Positions 46,146 to 57,674 of a stretch of DNA of 64,000 nt are shown here, piece after piece. This DNA comes from Brachyhypopomus gauderio (taxonomy: Eukaryota > Chordata > Actinopteri > Gymnotiformes > Hypopomidae). Made by a program: the position numbers and the translations under genes. The DNA is taken from the NCBI RefSeq assembly GCF_052324685.1, contig NC_135211.1, positions 3,707,868 to 3,771,867 on the forward strand. Reading direction: 5' to 3'. Positions within the stretch are counted from its first letter, which is position 1, and each line of letters starts with the position of its first letter. The notes under the pieces were generated by a model. That model was not told the origin of the DNA. It was given only the letters and a program-made list of their open reading frames with translations, and did not search any database.

Positions 46146-47125
46146 TTTGTCAGAAGTGGGATGGTACTTTGATACCAACAGGACTGTTTCCATGGTTAAG
46201 AACCCATCCCTACTGTGACAGGATGGTTCAAAATCCATTGGAAAACCCTATTGAGGTGCATGGATGTGGTCCTGGATGTAAGGTGGAGGTGTGGGACAGA
46301 CTGAAAGTGTGAAGTGCAGGGGAATGTTCTGGTAGCATCAGTGGAGATCATCACTCTCTGATGGAGAGGGTGATGTGATGGAGACTGCCACTCCAGAAGG
46401 TTTAATGGGTGCTCTAAGTTCAAATCATGAGAGCTGGCTCTTTGGCCTTGTGGTCAAGGCATGATTTTGTTGCGTGAGATTCATGTGGTCTTTGCCTTTG
46501 TCACAACCTTTTACAAGCGCTTCAAAATCTTATGCATTTTAGTTTTGATTTTGGATTTAATTCCATATTTTGCAAATATGGATGTTTGTAGCATCCTTGG
46601 ACAAGCCAGGGAAATGACTCCTTTTTGATTTTGAACCATTACTTATCAACAAATCATATCTAAGAAAAAATGGACAGAAATTTATTTTGCTTTCTGAAAC
46701 AGATTATAACATTATATATGTACCTGAAGTGAAGACAAAAAATGTCAGCAAAATTTTCAGTTGCAATAGTTTTTCTTAAAATCCCCAACACAAAAAGCTT
46801 GACTGTTCGACTGCTTCTATGACACAATTCTTGAACTATCCTTTCCAACAGATCCTACAATAGTGATTAAACTGAAATGACAACAAAAACAGTCCAATGC
46901 ACATTGATAACCAAACTCTACAGATCATCCATTAGTGGAGATTAGCCAAACAAACTCAGCCGCACACTGCAATTCATTGAGATATTTGACTAATGGGGAA
47001 GTTCCAAGTGTCCTCCCTTTGGTGATATACATTAGACAGTGGACACTAATGCCTAACATTAGTCCCACACTGTCACACCTGTGTTTGTTTGTTCATGGGA
47101 TTGTGGTCATATAAGTGTCCATGTG

Positions 47126-47133
47126 TATAAAAG
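47126..47133 (+). promoter_or_regulatory. TATA box of hatching-enzyme gene 1
   Basis: TATAAAAG 82 bp before the start codon, in an otherwise AT-balanced upstream region. The identical site precedes gene 2 at 51028. Confidence 0.8.
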
Positions 47134-47207
47134 GCCAGGATGGACAGTATTCAGACATTGAGCTAGAGTGTAGAAGCATCCAGATCATCTCCTCACACTG
47201 AAGCAAC

Positions 47208-48341
47208 ATGGAGCCCAGAGCCTCTCTCTACATTCTAGCCCTGCTGCTGGGTCTCTACCAGGCTCTCCCTCTCACAGAACATCAGCATGTGGACATCATT
47301 TCACACATTATCACCATCAACAATGGTCAGACAAGTTGCTGGTTGTTTTCTTTTTATTTTAACATGCTTCCTCTTAAGATGTATAAACATATTGATAAAT
47401 ACTAAACATTTTACTATGACAATGCTAAAACATTTCATTTGAAGTTCCTGTTATTTGGTTTTTGCAACCCAAATTCCTTTTTTGTCCATGATTGCATGAA
47501 GGATCTAGTGAACAGTTGGTGGAGGGAGACATACTTGTGCCAAGTACCAGGAATGCTCTGGTCTGCCGGAGTAACAACTGCTTTTGGCAAAAGTCTTCAA
47601 CTGGAGTAGTGCAGGTCCCTTATGTCGTGAGCAATGATTTCTGTAAGTAAAACCTCCAGATTCAGGTTCAGGTTTTACATTGATGTTGATGTTATTTCTT
47701 AATGTTTTTGCTTGGTTCTTTTTCAGCTTCTTCTGACCTGAATGTAATTACCAGTGCCATGGCATCCTTCCACAGCAAAACCTGCATTCGCTTTGTTCGC
47801 AGAACGTTTGAACCTGATTACATCAGCATTCAGAACCTAAATGGGTGAGAGCAGGGAACTATTTGAATTATTTTACTTCTGTTATTCCTGTTTTGTACAC
47901 ATTGCCAATTGCTTGATGTCTGTGACCAGGACAGCCTTCTCCCTGTCTTTCAGGTGCTACTCTTCTATTGGCAGAACAGGTGGTTCTCAGGTGATCTCTC
48001 TCAGCAAAGACGGATGTGTGTACCATGGTATCGTTGAGCATGAGTTGAACCACGCGCTCGGTTTCTACCATGAGCATACCAGGAGCGACCGTGACAAGTA
48101 TGTCAGGATCAACTGGGAAAACATTGACCCAGCAATGCAGTCCAATTTTAACAAGGAGAACACCAACAACCTCAACACACCATATGACTACACCTCCGTC
48201 ATGCACTATGGAAGAACTGCTTTCTCTGTTAACGGCCAGTACACCATCACTCCTATTCCTGATGCTTCAGTGGTGATTGGACAGAGAGAGGAACTCTCCA
48301 CCATTGATGTCAAGAGGATCAAAATTCTGTATAATTGCTAA
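47208..48341 (+). CDS. he1: Hatching enzyme (astacin metalloprotease), gene 1, 4 exons
   Basis: Exons 47208-47325, 47502-47642, 47727-47844 and 47954-48341 give 765 nt, 254 codons plus TAA. Donors are GTCAGA, GTAAGT and GTGAGA; the last two acceptors end TTTCAG. Residues 1-22 are a signal peptide. A short propeptide carries EGD (47-49), the aspartate-switch motif of astacins. The mature enzyme probably starts at N57 after STR. It has the extra N-terminal cysteine pair C61/C66 and C106, C127, C147, C254, six in all, as in fish hatching enzymes. Zinc motif: H155-E-x-x-H159-x-x-G-F-x-H165-E. Met-turn: S207-V-M-H-Y211. Family role: secreted by hatching-gland cells to digest the egg envelope. The symbol follows zebrafish usage; orthology to a particular he1 copy is not established. 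Confidence 0.96.
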
Positions 48342-48470
48342 AATTGACATCATATGATGTAAAATTTCTAAACAATACTTCCTCTGTTGCTCGACGTAGT
48401 GTGTAATCAAAAATGTAACAATGCAATTGTCATGCATCATGTGACTGTACAATATGTATTAATGTCATAT

Positions 48471-48476
48471 AATAAA
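48471..48476 (+). terminator. Polyadenylation signal of hatching-enzyme gene 1
   Basis: AATAAA 130 bp after the stop codon, followed by AGACTTC. Matching signal after gene 2 at 52373. Confidence 0.8.
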
Positions 48477-49179
48477 AGACTTCAAAGCAAATTAATCATG
48501 TTCAATGGTATGTATTCAGAAGGGTCTGAGCAGCAGTGCTGGGGGGCACAGCATGGCATTATACGTGGATGAATCGCATTTTGCTCTGAGAGCTTTAATT
48601 ATGAGTATGTGTGCCATATTTTTGTCAAATGTGATTTTCACCCCAATCGAAATTTGTCCTCTGCATTTTCCCATCTGTGCACTTAGAACACACACACACA
48701 AGGGATTACTAGTAGGCTTTGTTGCACACGTGCCCAGAGTGGTGGGCAGCCCTAGCCCGCCGCCCAGGGAGCAGTTGGGGTTACGTGCCTTGCTCAAGGG
48801 CAACATCTCAGTTTTCTTGAACACACTACAACTTGGGCCTCCAGGCTCTGTATTTTACTCATAAAAGGCTAAATAAGAGCAGTGTAAATAAGTCTTAATC
48901 CTAGATTGAAAAATTGGGCTGGTAACTGAGCCTCAAATTGATGCTGTAAGGTTGTTTGATAAGTAAGAGTCTTCATAGGACAAAGATTTACAAATAGCTG
49001 TAATTGTAATAATTATATGGTCTAATGAAAACCCTCCATGTGGAGAGTACAGTCGACCACGTGGGTTATGATGTGAAATGAGGACACTGAGATCAGACCA
49101 TGCTTTTTGCATCATTGGGTTCATGCAGTAGAACCTCTGTTTCATTGGAATTTAGAAGAAAACAGTGAGTTGCTGTCCA

Positions 49180-49590
49180 TTGTTTTATGTCCTTTATTCA
49201 GTCATTGTTGTTAATATTACAGGCGTCATCAGGATTTGAAGATATATACAACTCAGTATCATTGACGTAACAATAGAAACACATATCATGTTTGCAAATA
49301 AATGTGCCTGACAGTAGTCTAATGAGAATTACATTGGCCATGGTATTGACCCTTGTGGGACACCATATTTTATGACTGGCAGCTCAGAGCATTCATTACA
49401 TACAAAGATAAACTGAAAATTGTAACAGGGCAGCATGATCACCGAGACAAGTAAGATTACAAATCCAGACAGGCTGCACCCTGAGGTTTTTGTCACTCTT
49501 TGGTCTGGTGGTGACGCAATTGTTTGCTGAGAGTAGGACTTGGGTCCAAGACCATATATGGTTGCTGCCCTCAGCCTTTGGTACAAATTT
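49180..49590 (-). mobile_element. LINE reverse-transcriptase fragment in unit 2
   Basis: Copy of the fragment in unit 1 (VIKYGVPQGSIPWPM on the minus strand), carried along by the tandem duplication. Confidence 0.75.
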
Positions 49591-49618
49591 TGTCAGAAGT
49601 GCGATGGTACTTTGATAC

Positions 49619-50072
49619 TGTCACGTAGGGCAACGCCCCCTCTCGTAGCTGTCACTCTGGGTTCCCTCATGTCCGTGTTCCCTGCCTGTTTGTCCCGCCC
49701 TGCTCGTTGGTTTTGATTTCTCGTTTGTTACCACACCCCTGTGTCATTGTCATCACCTGCCCCTCGTTAGATTCCTTGTATTTAAGCCCCTGAGTCTCCC
49801 TTGTCCTTTGTCTGGTATTTTGTTTGATTGTTTTGACTAAGTTCTTGTTCAGCGTTGTACCCGACCGTTTTGTGTCCCTGTCTTTTGATTCCTCGCCTGT
49901 TACTCGTGTTCCCCTGTTTTGTAATGCCCGTGTTTGCATGTTTTTCGGACTGCCCTCCTGTGATCGACCCTGCCTGGCTTTCTGACGATGAGTATGGTAT
50001 TCCCTTTAATAAATCTCGCTCCTCTCAGCGATTGTGTCCGTCTCCTCGCTCCGTAGCGCGAGCTACGTTACA
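49619..50072 (+). mobile_element. Solo LTR (454 bp) present in unit 2 only
   Basis: TGTCACGTAGGGCAACGCCC to GCGAGCTACGTTACA, with LTR-type TG...CA ends, a TATTTAAG box near 49787 and AATAAA near 50009. The flanking 5-mers are GATAC (49614-49618) and TATAC (50073-50077), a target duplication with one change. Unit 1 has the uninterrupted site TTTGATACCAACAGG at about 46170, which proves the insertion. A deleted relative is at 24231 and a diverged reverse relative near 54918. Confidence 0.95.
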
Positions 50073-51027
50073 TATACCAACAGGACTGTTTCCATGGTTA
50101 AGAACCCATCTCTACTGTGACAGGATGGTTCAAAATCCATTGGAAAACCCTATTGAGGTGCATGGATGTGGTCCTGGATGTAAGGTGGAGGTGTGGGACA
50201 GACTGAAAGTGTGAAGTGCAGGGGAATGTTCTGGTAGCATCAGTGGAGATCATCACTCTCTGATGGAGAGGGTGATGTGATGGAGACTGCCACTCCAGAA
50301 GGTTTAATGGGTGCTCTAAGTTCAAATCATGAGAGCTGGCTCTTTGGCCTTGTGGTCAAAGCATGATTTTGTTGTGTGAGATTCATGTGGTCTTTGCCTT
50401 TGTCACAACCTTTTACAAGCGCTTCAAAATCTTATGCATTTTAGTTTTGATTTTGGATTTAATTCCATATTTTGCAAATATGGATGTTTGTAGCATCCTT
50501 GGACAAGCCAGGGAAATGACTCCTTTTTGATTTTGAACCATTACTCATCAACAAATCATATCTAAGAAAAAATGGACAGAAATTTATTTTGCTTTCTGAA
50601 ACAGATTATAACATTATATATGTACCTGAAGTGAAGACAAAAAATGTCAGCAAAATTTTCAGTTGCAATAGCTTTTCTTAAAATCCCCAACACAAAAAGC
50701 TTGACTGTTCGACTGCTTCTATGACACAATTCTTGAACTATCCTTTCCAACAGATCCTACAATAGTGATTAAACTGAAATGACAACAAAAACAGTCCAAT
50801 GCACATTGATAACCAAACTCTACAGATCATCCATTAGTGGAGATTAGCCAAACAAACTCAGCCGCACACTGCAATTCATTGAGATATTTGACTAATGGGG
50901 AAGTTCCAAGTGTCCTCCCTTTGGTGATATACATTAGACAGTGGACACTAATGCCTAACATTAGTCCCACACTGTCACATCTGTGTTTGTTTGTTCATGG
51001 GATTGTGGTCATATAAGTGTCCATGTG

Positions 51028-51035
51028 TATAAAAG
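51028..51035 (+). promoter_or_regulatory. TATA box of hatching-enzyme gene 2
   Basis: TATAAAAG 82 bp before the start codon, identical in place and sequence to gene 1. Confidence 0.8.
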
Positions 51036-51109
51036 GCCAGGATGGACAGTATTCAGACATTGAGCTAGAGTGTAGAAGCATCCAGATCATCTCCTCACAC
51101 TGAAGCAAC

Positions 51110-52243
51110 ATGGAGCCCAGAGCCTCTCTCTACATTCTAGCCCTGCTGCTGGGTCTCTACCAGGCTCTCCCTCTCACAGAACCTCAGCATGTGGACATCA
51201 TTTCACACATTATCACCATCAACAATGGTCAGACAAGTTGCTGGTTGTTTTCTTTTTATTTTAACATGCTTCCTCTTAAGATGTATAAACATATTGATAA
51301 ATACTAAACATTTTACTATGACAATGCTAAAACATTTCATTTGAAGTTCCTGTTATTTGGTTTTTGCAACCCAAATTCCTTTTTTGTCCATGATTGCATG
51401 AAGGATCTAGTGAACAGTTGGTGGAGGGAGACATACTTGTGCCAAGTACCAGGAATGCTCTGGTCTGCCGGAGTAACAACTGCTTTTGGCAAAAGTCTTC
51501 AACTGGAGTAGTGCAGGTCCCTTATGTCGTGAGCAATGATTTCTGTAAGTAAAACCTCCAGATTCAGGTTCAGGTTTTACATTGATGTTGATGTTATTTC
51601 TTAATGTTTTTGCTTGGTTCTTTTTCAGCTTCTTCTGACCTGAATGTAATTACCAGTGCCATGGCATCCTTCCACAGCAAAACCTGCATTCGCTTTGTTC
51701 GCAGAACGTTTGAACCTGATTACATCAGCATTCAGAACCTAAATGGGTGAGAGCAGGGAACTATTTGAATTATTTTACTTCTGTTATTCCTGTTTTGTAC
51801 ACATTGCCAATTGCTTGATGTCTGTGACCAGGACAGTCTTCTCCCTGTCTTTCAGGTGCTACTCTTCTATTGGCAGAACAGGTGGTTCTCAGGTGATCTC
51901 TCTCAGCAAAGACGGATGTGTGTACCATGGTATCGTTGAGCATGAGTTGAACCACGCGCTCGGTTTCTACCATGAGCATACCAGGAGCGACCGTGACAAG
52001 TATGTCAGGATCAACTGGCAAAACATTGACCCATCAATGCAGTCCAATTTTAACAAGGAGAACACCAACAACCTCAACACACCATATGACTACACCTCCG
52101 TGATGCACTATGGAAGAACTGCTTTCTCTGTTAACGGCCAGTACACCATCACTCCTATTCCTGATGCTTCAGTGGTGATAGGGCAGAGAGAGGAACTCTC
52201 CACCATTGATGTCAAGAGGATCAAAATTCTGTATAATTGCTAA
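51110..52243 (+). CDS. he1: Hatching enzyme (astacin metalloprotease), gene 2, 4 exons
   Basis: Exons 51110-51227, 51404-51544, 51629-51746 and 51856-52243, the same borders as gene 1 shifted by 3902. 254 codons. All catalytic features are kept (HELNHALGFYHEH, SVMHY, six cysteines, EGD switch). Only three residues differ from gene 1: H25P in the propeptide, E181Q and A186S in the catalytic domain, all away from the zinc site. Introns are nearly identical too, so the two arose by recent tandem duplication or are kept alike by gene conversion. The shared promoter suggests both are expressed together, raising enzyme dose, but expression cannot be read from sequence. Confidence 0.96.
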
Positions 52244-52372
52244 AATTGACATCATATGATGTAAAATTTCTAAACAATACTTCCTCTGTTGCTCGATCTA
52301 GTGTGTAATCAAAAATGTAACAATGCAATTGTCATGCATCATGTGATTGTACAATATGTACTAATGTCATAT

Positions 52373-52378
52373 AATAAA
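52373..52378 (+). terminator. Polyadenylation signal of hatching-enzyme gene 2
   Basis: AATAAA 130 bp after the stop codon. Confidence 0.8.
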
Positions 52379-52704
52379 AGACTTCAAAGCAAATTAATCA
52401 TGTTCAATGGTATGTATTCAGAATGGTCTGAGCAGCAGTGCTGGGGGGCACAGCATGGCATTATACGTGGATGAATCGCATTTTGCTCTGAGAGCTTTAA
52501 TTATGAGTATGTGTGCCATATTTTTGTCAAATGTGATTTTCACCCCAATCGAAATTTGTCCTCTGCATTTATCCATCTGTGCAGTTAGAACACACACACA
52601 CACAAGGGATTACTAGGAGGCTTTGTTGCACACGTGCCCAGAGTGGTGGGCAGCCCTAGCTCGCCGCCCGGGGGGCAATTGAGGTTACGTGCCTTGCTCA
52701 AGGG

Positions 52705-53880
52705 CAACATCTCAGTTTTCTTGAACACACTATGACTTGGGCCTCCAGGCTCTGTATTTTACATACAAAAGGCTAAATGAGAGCTGTGTAAATAAGTCTT
52801 AAGCCTAGATTGAATAATTGGACTTGTAACTGATCCTCAAATTGATGTAAGGCTGTTTGATAAGTAAGAGTCTTCATAGGACAAAGATTTACAAATAGCT
52901 GTAATTGTAATAATTATACGGACTAATGAAAACCCTCCATGTGGAGAGTGCAGTCGACCAAGTGGGTTATGATGTGAAATGAGGACACTGTGAGATCAGA
53001 CCATGCTTTTTGCATCATTGGGTTCATGCAGTAGAACCTCTGTTTCATTGGAATTTAGAAGAAAACAGTGAGTTGCTGTCCATTGTTTATGTCCTTTATT
53101 CAGTCATTGTTGTTAATATTACAGGCATAATCAGGATTTGAAGATATATACAACTGAGTATCATTGACGTAACAATGGAAACACATATCATGTTTGCAAA
53201 TAAATGTGCCTGACAGTAGTCTAATGAGAATTACATGGCGTGGTATTGACCCTTGTGGGACACCATATTTTACAACTGGCAGCTCAGAGTATTCATTCCA
53301 TACAAAGATACATTGACAATTGTAACAGGGCAGCATGATCACAGAGGCAAGTAAGATTACAAATACAGACAGGCTGCACCCTGAGGTTTTTGTCACTCTT
53401 TGGTCTGGTGGTGATGCACGTGTTTGCTGAGAGTAGGACCTGGGTCCAAGACAATCTATGGTTGCTGCCGTCAGCCTTTGGTACAAAGTTCGTCAGAAGT
53501 GGGATGGTACTTTGATACCAACGGGACTGTTTCCATGGTTAAGAACCCATCCCTACTGTGACAGGATGGTTCAAAACCCATTAAAAAAACCCTATTGAGG
53601 TGCATGGATGTGGTCCTGGATGTAAGGTGGAGGTGTGGGACAGACGGAAAGTGTAAAGTGCAGGGGAATGTTCTGGTAGCATCAGTGGAGATCATCACTC
53701 TCTGATGGAGAGGGTGATGTGATGGAGACTGCCACTCCAGAAGGTTTAATGGGTGCTCTAAGTTCTCATCATGAGAGCTGGCTCTTTGGCCTTCTGCTCA
53801 AGGCACCAGTTTGTTGCATGAGATTCATGTGGTCTCTGCCTTTATCACAAACTTTTACAAGCGCTTCAAAATCTTATGCA
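52705..53880 (+). repeat. Hatching-enzyme tandem unit 3, 5' part
   Basis: Matches the first 1.15 kb of units 1 and 2 with more differences than they show between themselves. It lacks the solo LTR (TTTGATACCAACGGG near 53512 is the empty site). It ends at CTTATGCA where the BEL element enters, and resumes at 63537. Confidence 0.9.
53090..53490 (-). mobile_element. LINE reverse-transcriptase fragment in unit 3
   Basis: The best-preserved of the three copies: minus strand reads VVKYGVPQGSIP, then FICKHDMCFHCYVNDTQLYI, the catalytic box as YVND rather than YADD, then SSNPDY. One frame covers the block, but the normal PLLF segment is shifted. It is a 5'- and 3'-truncated relic. Confidence 0.8.
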
Positions 53881-53882
53881 TG

Positions 53883-54052
53883 CATCCAATGAGGATGGTG
53901 GTAAGTTGTTCCTGACACGCAGTCAAGTAAGCACTCACAGACAGAGAAAGAAAACCGGACTGAGGAATTAAATTTACCTATTTTTATTTCTCTGTCTGTG
54001 AGTGCTTACTTGACTGCGTGTCGGGAACACCTTACCACCATCCTCATTGGCG
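53883..54052. repeat. Inverted repeat at the BEL 5' end
   Basis: About 63 bp at 53883-53945 (CAGTCAAGTAAGCACTCACA in the middle) is the near-perfect reverse complement of 53990-54052, with about 45 bp between the arms. The arms derive from the LTR end. Confidence 0.9.
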
Positions 54053-54917
54053 TTAGACAGAAATCGCCACTACAAAGTCTGAAAACTTTCTAACCCGACG
54101 GTAAGAAGGATTGCTCTGAAATATCTTGGATTACTTCACCCTGCTTCGGATACGTTGGATGTTTTCCTGTGGATGTGCAAAAAAGGATGAAATGGAAGCA
54201 TAAATTAGGAAGGAAAGCAAGCAAGCAGGGTGTGTGAAAACCGATACTCGAAGGACTTTAAAAGTTGAAAGACTGTAGTGATTGTGGACTGCGTTTAACC
54301 CTTATATGGTCCAAGGGTCTGTGGGACCCATTTTTAAAAAATCAGCTTAAAAAAATTCTACAATTTTTTTTTTCGGAGTGTCTATTTGCACCCGGGTACA
54401 AGTAGCATTTGCCACACAGCGAGGCTATTTTCACCCCTTAATTAAAAAAAAAAAAAAGCGAACCCATCTGCGCATGTCTACCAATGAATGCGCGGGAGCG
54501 AAAAGGCGCAAATTCAAAGGAACCGAAACGGAGACAGTAGGAAACGGTAAGCAGAATTTGGTTAATAGTTATGTATAAAAGGTCCATCACTCAATTTAAC
54601 TTTACATTTTAAGATATATATTTAAGAAATAGTGTGAGAATTATTATCCAACGAACACTGATATATTTTTGAGCTAATAGGAGCATAATAGTGGCGAACG
54701 TAAAGTGTTACCGGGTGGGGGGTGTAAAATGGACACAGCGAGAAAAAAAAGACAGATTTCAAGTGTGCAGAAACAGTCTAAATAGTCGTTTGAACTAACC
54801 TAGTGAAAACCGGGACATTAAATGATTTTTATTTTTTGCCGGGACCGAATATTAAAAAGAAGGAAAACCGGGACAAACCGGGACAGCGACGTGAAAACCG
54901 GGACAGGTGGCAACACT

Positions 54918-55485
54918 AACTGGCGCTACAGAGCTTGGAGGCAGACACAAACGCTGAGGAGAGCGAGATTTATTAAGAGGAATGATCATGATCAAAGTCG
55001 TTCAAACAGGCAGGGGTCATAACGGGCGAGCCATCCAGGTTTGACAAATAAACAGGCATGACGATACTAAGAATTAAACTAAGACACCGAACGAACACTT
55101 TAAACCAAACACGGGGTAAACGCATACAAACTAGAAAATCAGGCTACAGAAAACACAGACGACTGAGCAACGAAATGAGTAGAACTCACAGACCAGGAAG
55201 CGTAGAACACTGAACAAAGAGCATGAATAACAAGAGCACAACACGACCAAAGAGCATGAATAACAAGAGCACAAACTAACCAAATAGAACAAAACAACCA
55301 ATAACCGATAAGTGAAACACTGGGACTATAAATACACAGAACTAAACTAGACACACAGGTGAAGACACTGATGACACGGGCGTGTCAGACGAGGGGAAAC
55401 CATGGAGACAGACACGCAGGGAACAACACAGACACAAGGACAGGAACCCGAAGTGACAGAGAGGGGGGTGTAGCCCTACGTGACA
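54918..55485 (-). mobile_element. Diverged LTR, reverse orientation
   Basis: On the minus strand it begins TGTCACGTAGGGCTACACCC at 55485. It keeps the order of landmarks of the 454-bp solo LTR: GACACGCCCGTGTCATC, a TATTTATAG box, and AATAAATCTCGCTC then CAGCGTTTGTGTC near the end. The far end is not clean (GTAGCGCCAGTTAGTG), and no target duplication is found. Confidence 0.7.
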
Positions 55486-55656
55486 GTCGCATTGCTATCT
55501 TACAAAAACAATTTTGTCCAGTCTATTTTTTGAGTTTTGTGTAAAATTATATAACTTTGTCTTTTTGTTCTCTATTTTTGTGTTGTTTCAGTACACACAA
55601 AGGACATGAATGTGTATAACAAAAGATGTACAGTCCTTTTGAATTAAGGTTTTTGC

Positions 55657-55869
55657 ATGACAGAGTCAATATGCCAGACTTATAATGTAATGACTATTTT
55701 ATATAAGCTAATATTTGTGTTTTCTCCCAAGAAGGAAGAAAAGCTAAAGAACATTTGTGAAGGATACTCCTTCGACAGTTGTGAGGAATTCCAGAGAGCA
55801 CTGAGATTATGGAGTGAAGAGGGCTACCATCCAATGCACAAAATTAAAATTTATTTAAACATGATGTAA
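55657..55869 (+). other. Small unassigned open frame in the piggyBac-like element
   Basis: A 70-codon frame. Its second half (KKEEKLKNICEGYSFDSCEE then FQRALRLWSEEGYHP) has protein-like composition and low bias, unlike the surroundings. The first half is not convincing. I do not recognise it. It may be a captured exon or a transposon-derived fragment. Confidence 0.25.
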
Positions 55870-56024
55870 ATAATAAAAACCCCAATTTATTTCTTTAAAA
55901 AATGTACAAACCATCCAGAAAAAATGAATTAGTCATAGAATCTGTCTTCTGCATTCTGTGAAATTAAATAAAATTAAAGAGGCTGATAATGTACTGGCAG
56001 GAAGAATATTTGTATACATCATAC

Positions 56025-56343
56025 TGTAACGCTGGCGACTGGGTGAAGGACGAGACACAGAATCCTGTTCGCTACAGACGTTACTTTATTTGTCTTTACA
56101 CATATAGCGCAGACAGCGCACGTTTAACACTCATATAGAGACACGTAGACTCAAACAACGACGAGCACAAGACACTGCGTGAACGCACATTAAATAGACA
56201 AACTACATAAACCCCACATGATGACGAGACGAGCCACAGGTAAAACGAATTATCACAGGACGCAACCGCACCCACGGAGATCCACTGACGCAGACGACGT
56301 AAACACACGCCCAAAGGGAGGGGTCGGGGACCATAACGTGACA
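56025..56343 (-). mobile_element. Solo LTR (319 bp)
   Basis: On the minus strand TGTCACGTTATGGTCCCC to CGCCAGCGTTACA, flanked by a perfect 5-bp duplication CATAC (56020-56024 and 56344-56348). An AATAAAGTAACG polyadenylation signal is near its end. Same family as the truncated LTR at 2164; more distant from the LTRs at 31075 and 32995. Confidence 0.95.
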
Positions 56344-56669
56344 CATACAATGTGGTGTACATATCAGGGTGCTACAGACAGATATTAACTTGTGTTACAT
56401 TTTGTTTTAACATTATTTATCACTGGCAGTGTATATTACATGTAGTATTTACCATGTGATTACTGCAATTAGCGGTAAGCGACTTAGGATAATTAAATTG
56501 CTATTTAAATTCTAAGCATGGTAAAGAAAAAGACTCACAAGTGAAAAACAAAATTCAAACAGGTCTACCCCATAACCCCAAATAAAAGTATCTTCACTTC
56601 TTGTAAAATAATTTGTAAGTAAAATGGAACACAAAAGAATAGTACTAATCTTTGATAAATCAAAATGTT

Positions 56670-56920
56670 GGGTGCAAATAGTACACACTGCTACGTATAG
56701 CCGGGTGCAAATAGCACACACTGCTGCATATACCCGGGTGCAAATAGCACACACTGCTATGTACACCCGGGTGCAAATAGCACACACTGCTGCATATACC
56801 CGGGTGCAAATAGCACACACTGCTATGTACACCCGGGTGCAAATAGCACACACTGCTGCATATACTCGGGTGCAAATAACACATACTGCTGCATATACCC
56901 GGGTGCAAATAGCATCTGCC
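56670..56920. repeat. Minisatellite, 33-bp unit
   Basis: About seven copies of CCGGGTGCAAATAGCACACA plus CTGCTGCATATAC, with GCATATAC and TATGTACAC variants alternating (66-bp step). The core ACCCGGGTGCAAATAG is the reverse complement of 54382-54397 near the left end of the same piggyBac-like element. Confidence 0.9.
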
Positions 56921-57325
56921 TTTTTTTTTTCAAACTGAGATTCATTGGTCCTTGGCTCATTTTCTGTGAGCAACATAAATCAGAAAATATTTTCAATGAC
57001 CACCCCCCCGTACCCCCCCCTTCACATTTGTATTACATACAGGGTCCAGGGTCCACTGGGCCCTGGGCTAGTCAAAGTGGGCAATCAACATTGGGTTGGG
57101 TAGTTGATAGTCGTCTGTATGACTTTAAAGGATATACAAACAAAGGACAGAGGAGTTTGGCATGCAAAGGTGAGCAACCATCAACACTTTTGATGGTTGT
57201 CACATCAGGGGTTGATTGCATATTGTCAGACAGCAGACGAAGAATCTCTATAGAGACAAAGGGGTGAGATCTGAAAGAAGCATCTTTTCTCTCAGCCCTC
57301 ATTATCCCTCCCTCCTCTCTGGACC

Positions 57326-57328
<3 letters not shown>

Positions 57329-57395
<67 letters not shown>

Positions 57396-57400
57396 TGTGA
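57329..57400. repeat. (GT)n microsatellite
   Basis: GT run of about 60 bp, with GTATGTG and GTGAGTG interruptions at its right end. Confidence 0.95.
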
Positions 57401-57460
57401 GTGTGTGTTTCATCCAATCATGGGGACATGATGCTATAAATGCTAAAAATGCTATAAAAG

Positions 57461-57674
57461 ATGGCAAAGCGATTCTCAGTTCAGACTGCCTTACAGCTGC
57501 TATTGGAAGAGACAGAGGATTTTGAGGGTGATTCAGAAGAAGAAATTTCAGGATCACATTTCTGAAATATCAGAGTCTGATAGTGATAATGAAAAGGAGG
57601 ATGAGCAGCAGCCAGCTCCGTTAGCACCAGCCCGTCAGCAGCTAGCCATAGGACCAGCCTGTCAGCCAGCATGA
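57461..57674 (+). pseudogene. piggyBac transposase N-terminal fragment
   Basis: ATG at 57461 opens MAKRFSVQTALQLLLEE, then an acidic run EDFEGDSEEEISGSHF and a stop. A shifted frame continues SEISESDSDNEKEDEQQPAP to TGA at 57672-57674. A short helical start followed by an acidic, Ser/Asp-rich linker is the usual N-terminus of piggyBac-type transposases in vertebrates. The catalytic domain and C-terminal Cys-rich finger are absent. Confidence 0.65.

Larger units (their letters stand above)
45358..48800 (+). repeat. Hatching-enzyme tandem unit 1 (about 3.44 kb)
   Basis: Begins CAACATCTCAGTTTTCTT, as do 48801 and 52705. Holds LINE debris, promoter, gene 1 and 3' flank. It matches unit 2 nearly base for base, except that unit 2 has an extra 459 bp (solo LTR plus duplication). 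Confidence 0.9.
48801..52704 (+). repeat. Hatching-enzyme tandem unit 2 (3904 bp)
   Basis: Same order as unit 1, with an inserted solo LTR at 49619. Gene coordinates in unit 2 equal those of unit 1 plus exactly 3902 from the start codon through the stop codon, so no insertion or deletion separates the two genes, introns included. Confidence 0.92.

Noticed and set aside
52289..52616. Small frames after each hatching-enzyme gene (61-69 codons)
   Set aside because: They lie in 3' flank with polyadenylation signals and CA repeats. They recur because the unit is duplicated, not because they are conserved genes.
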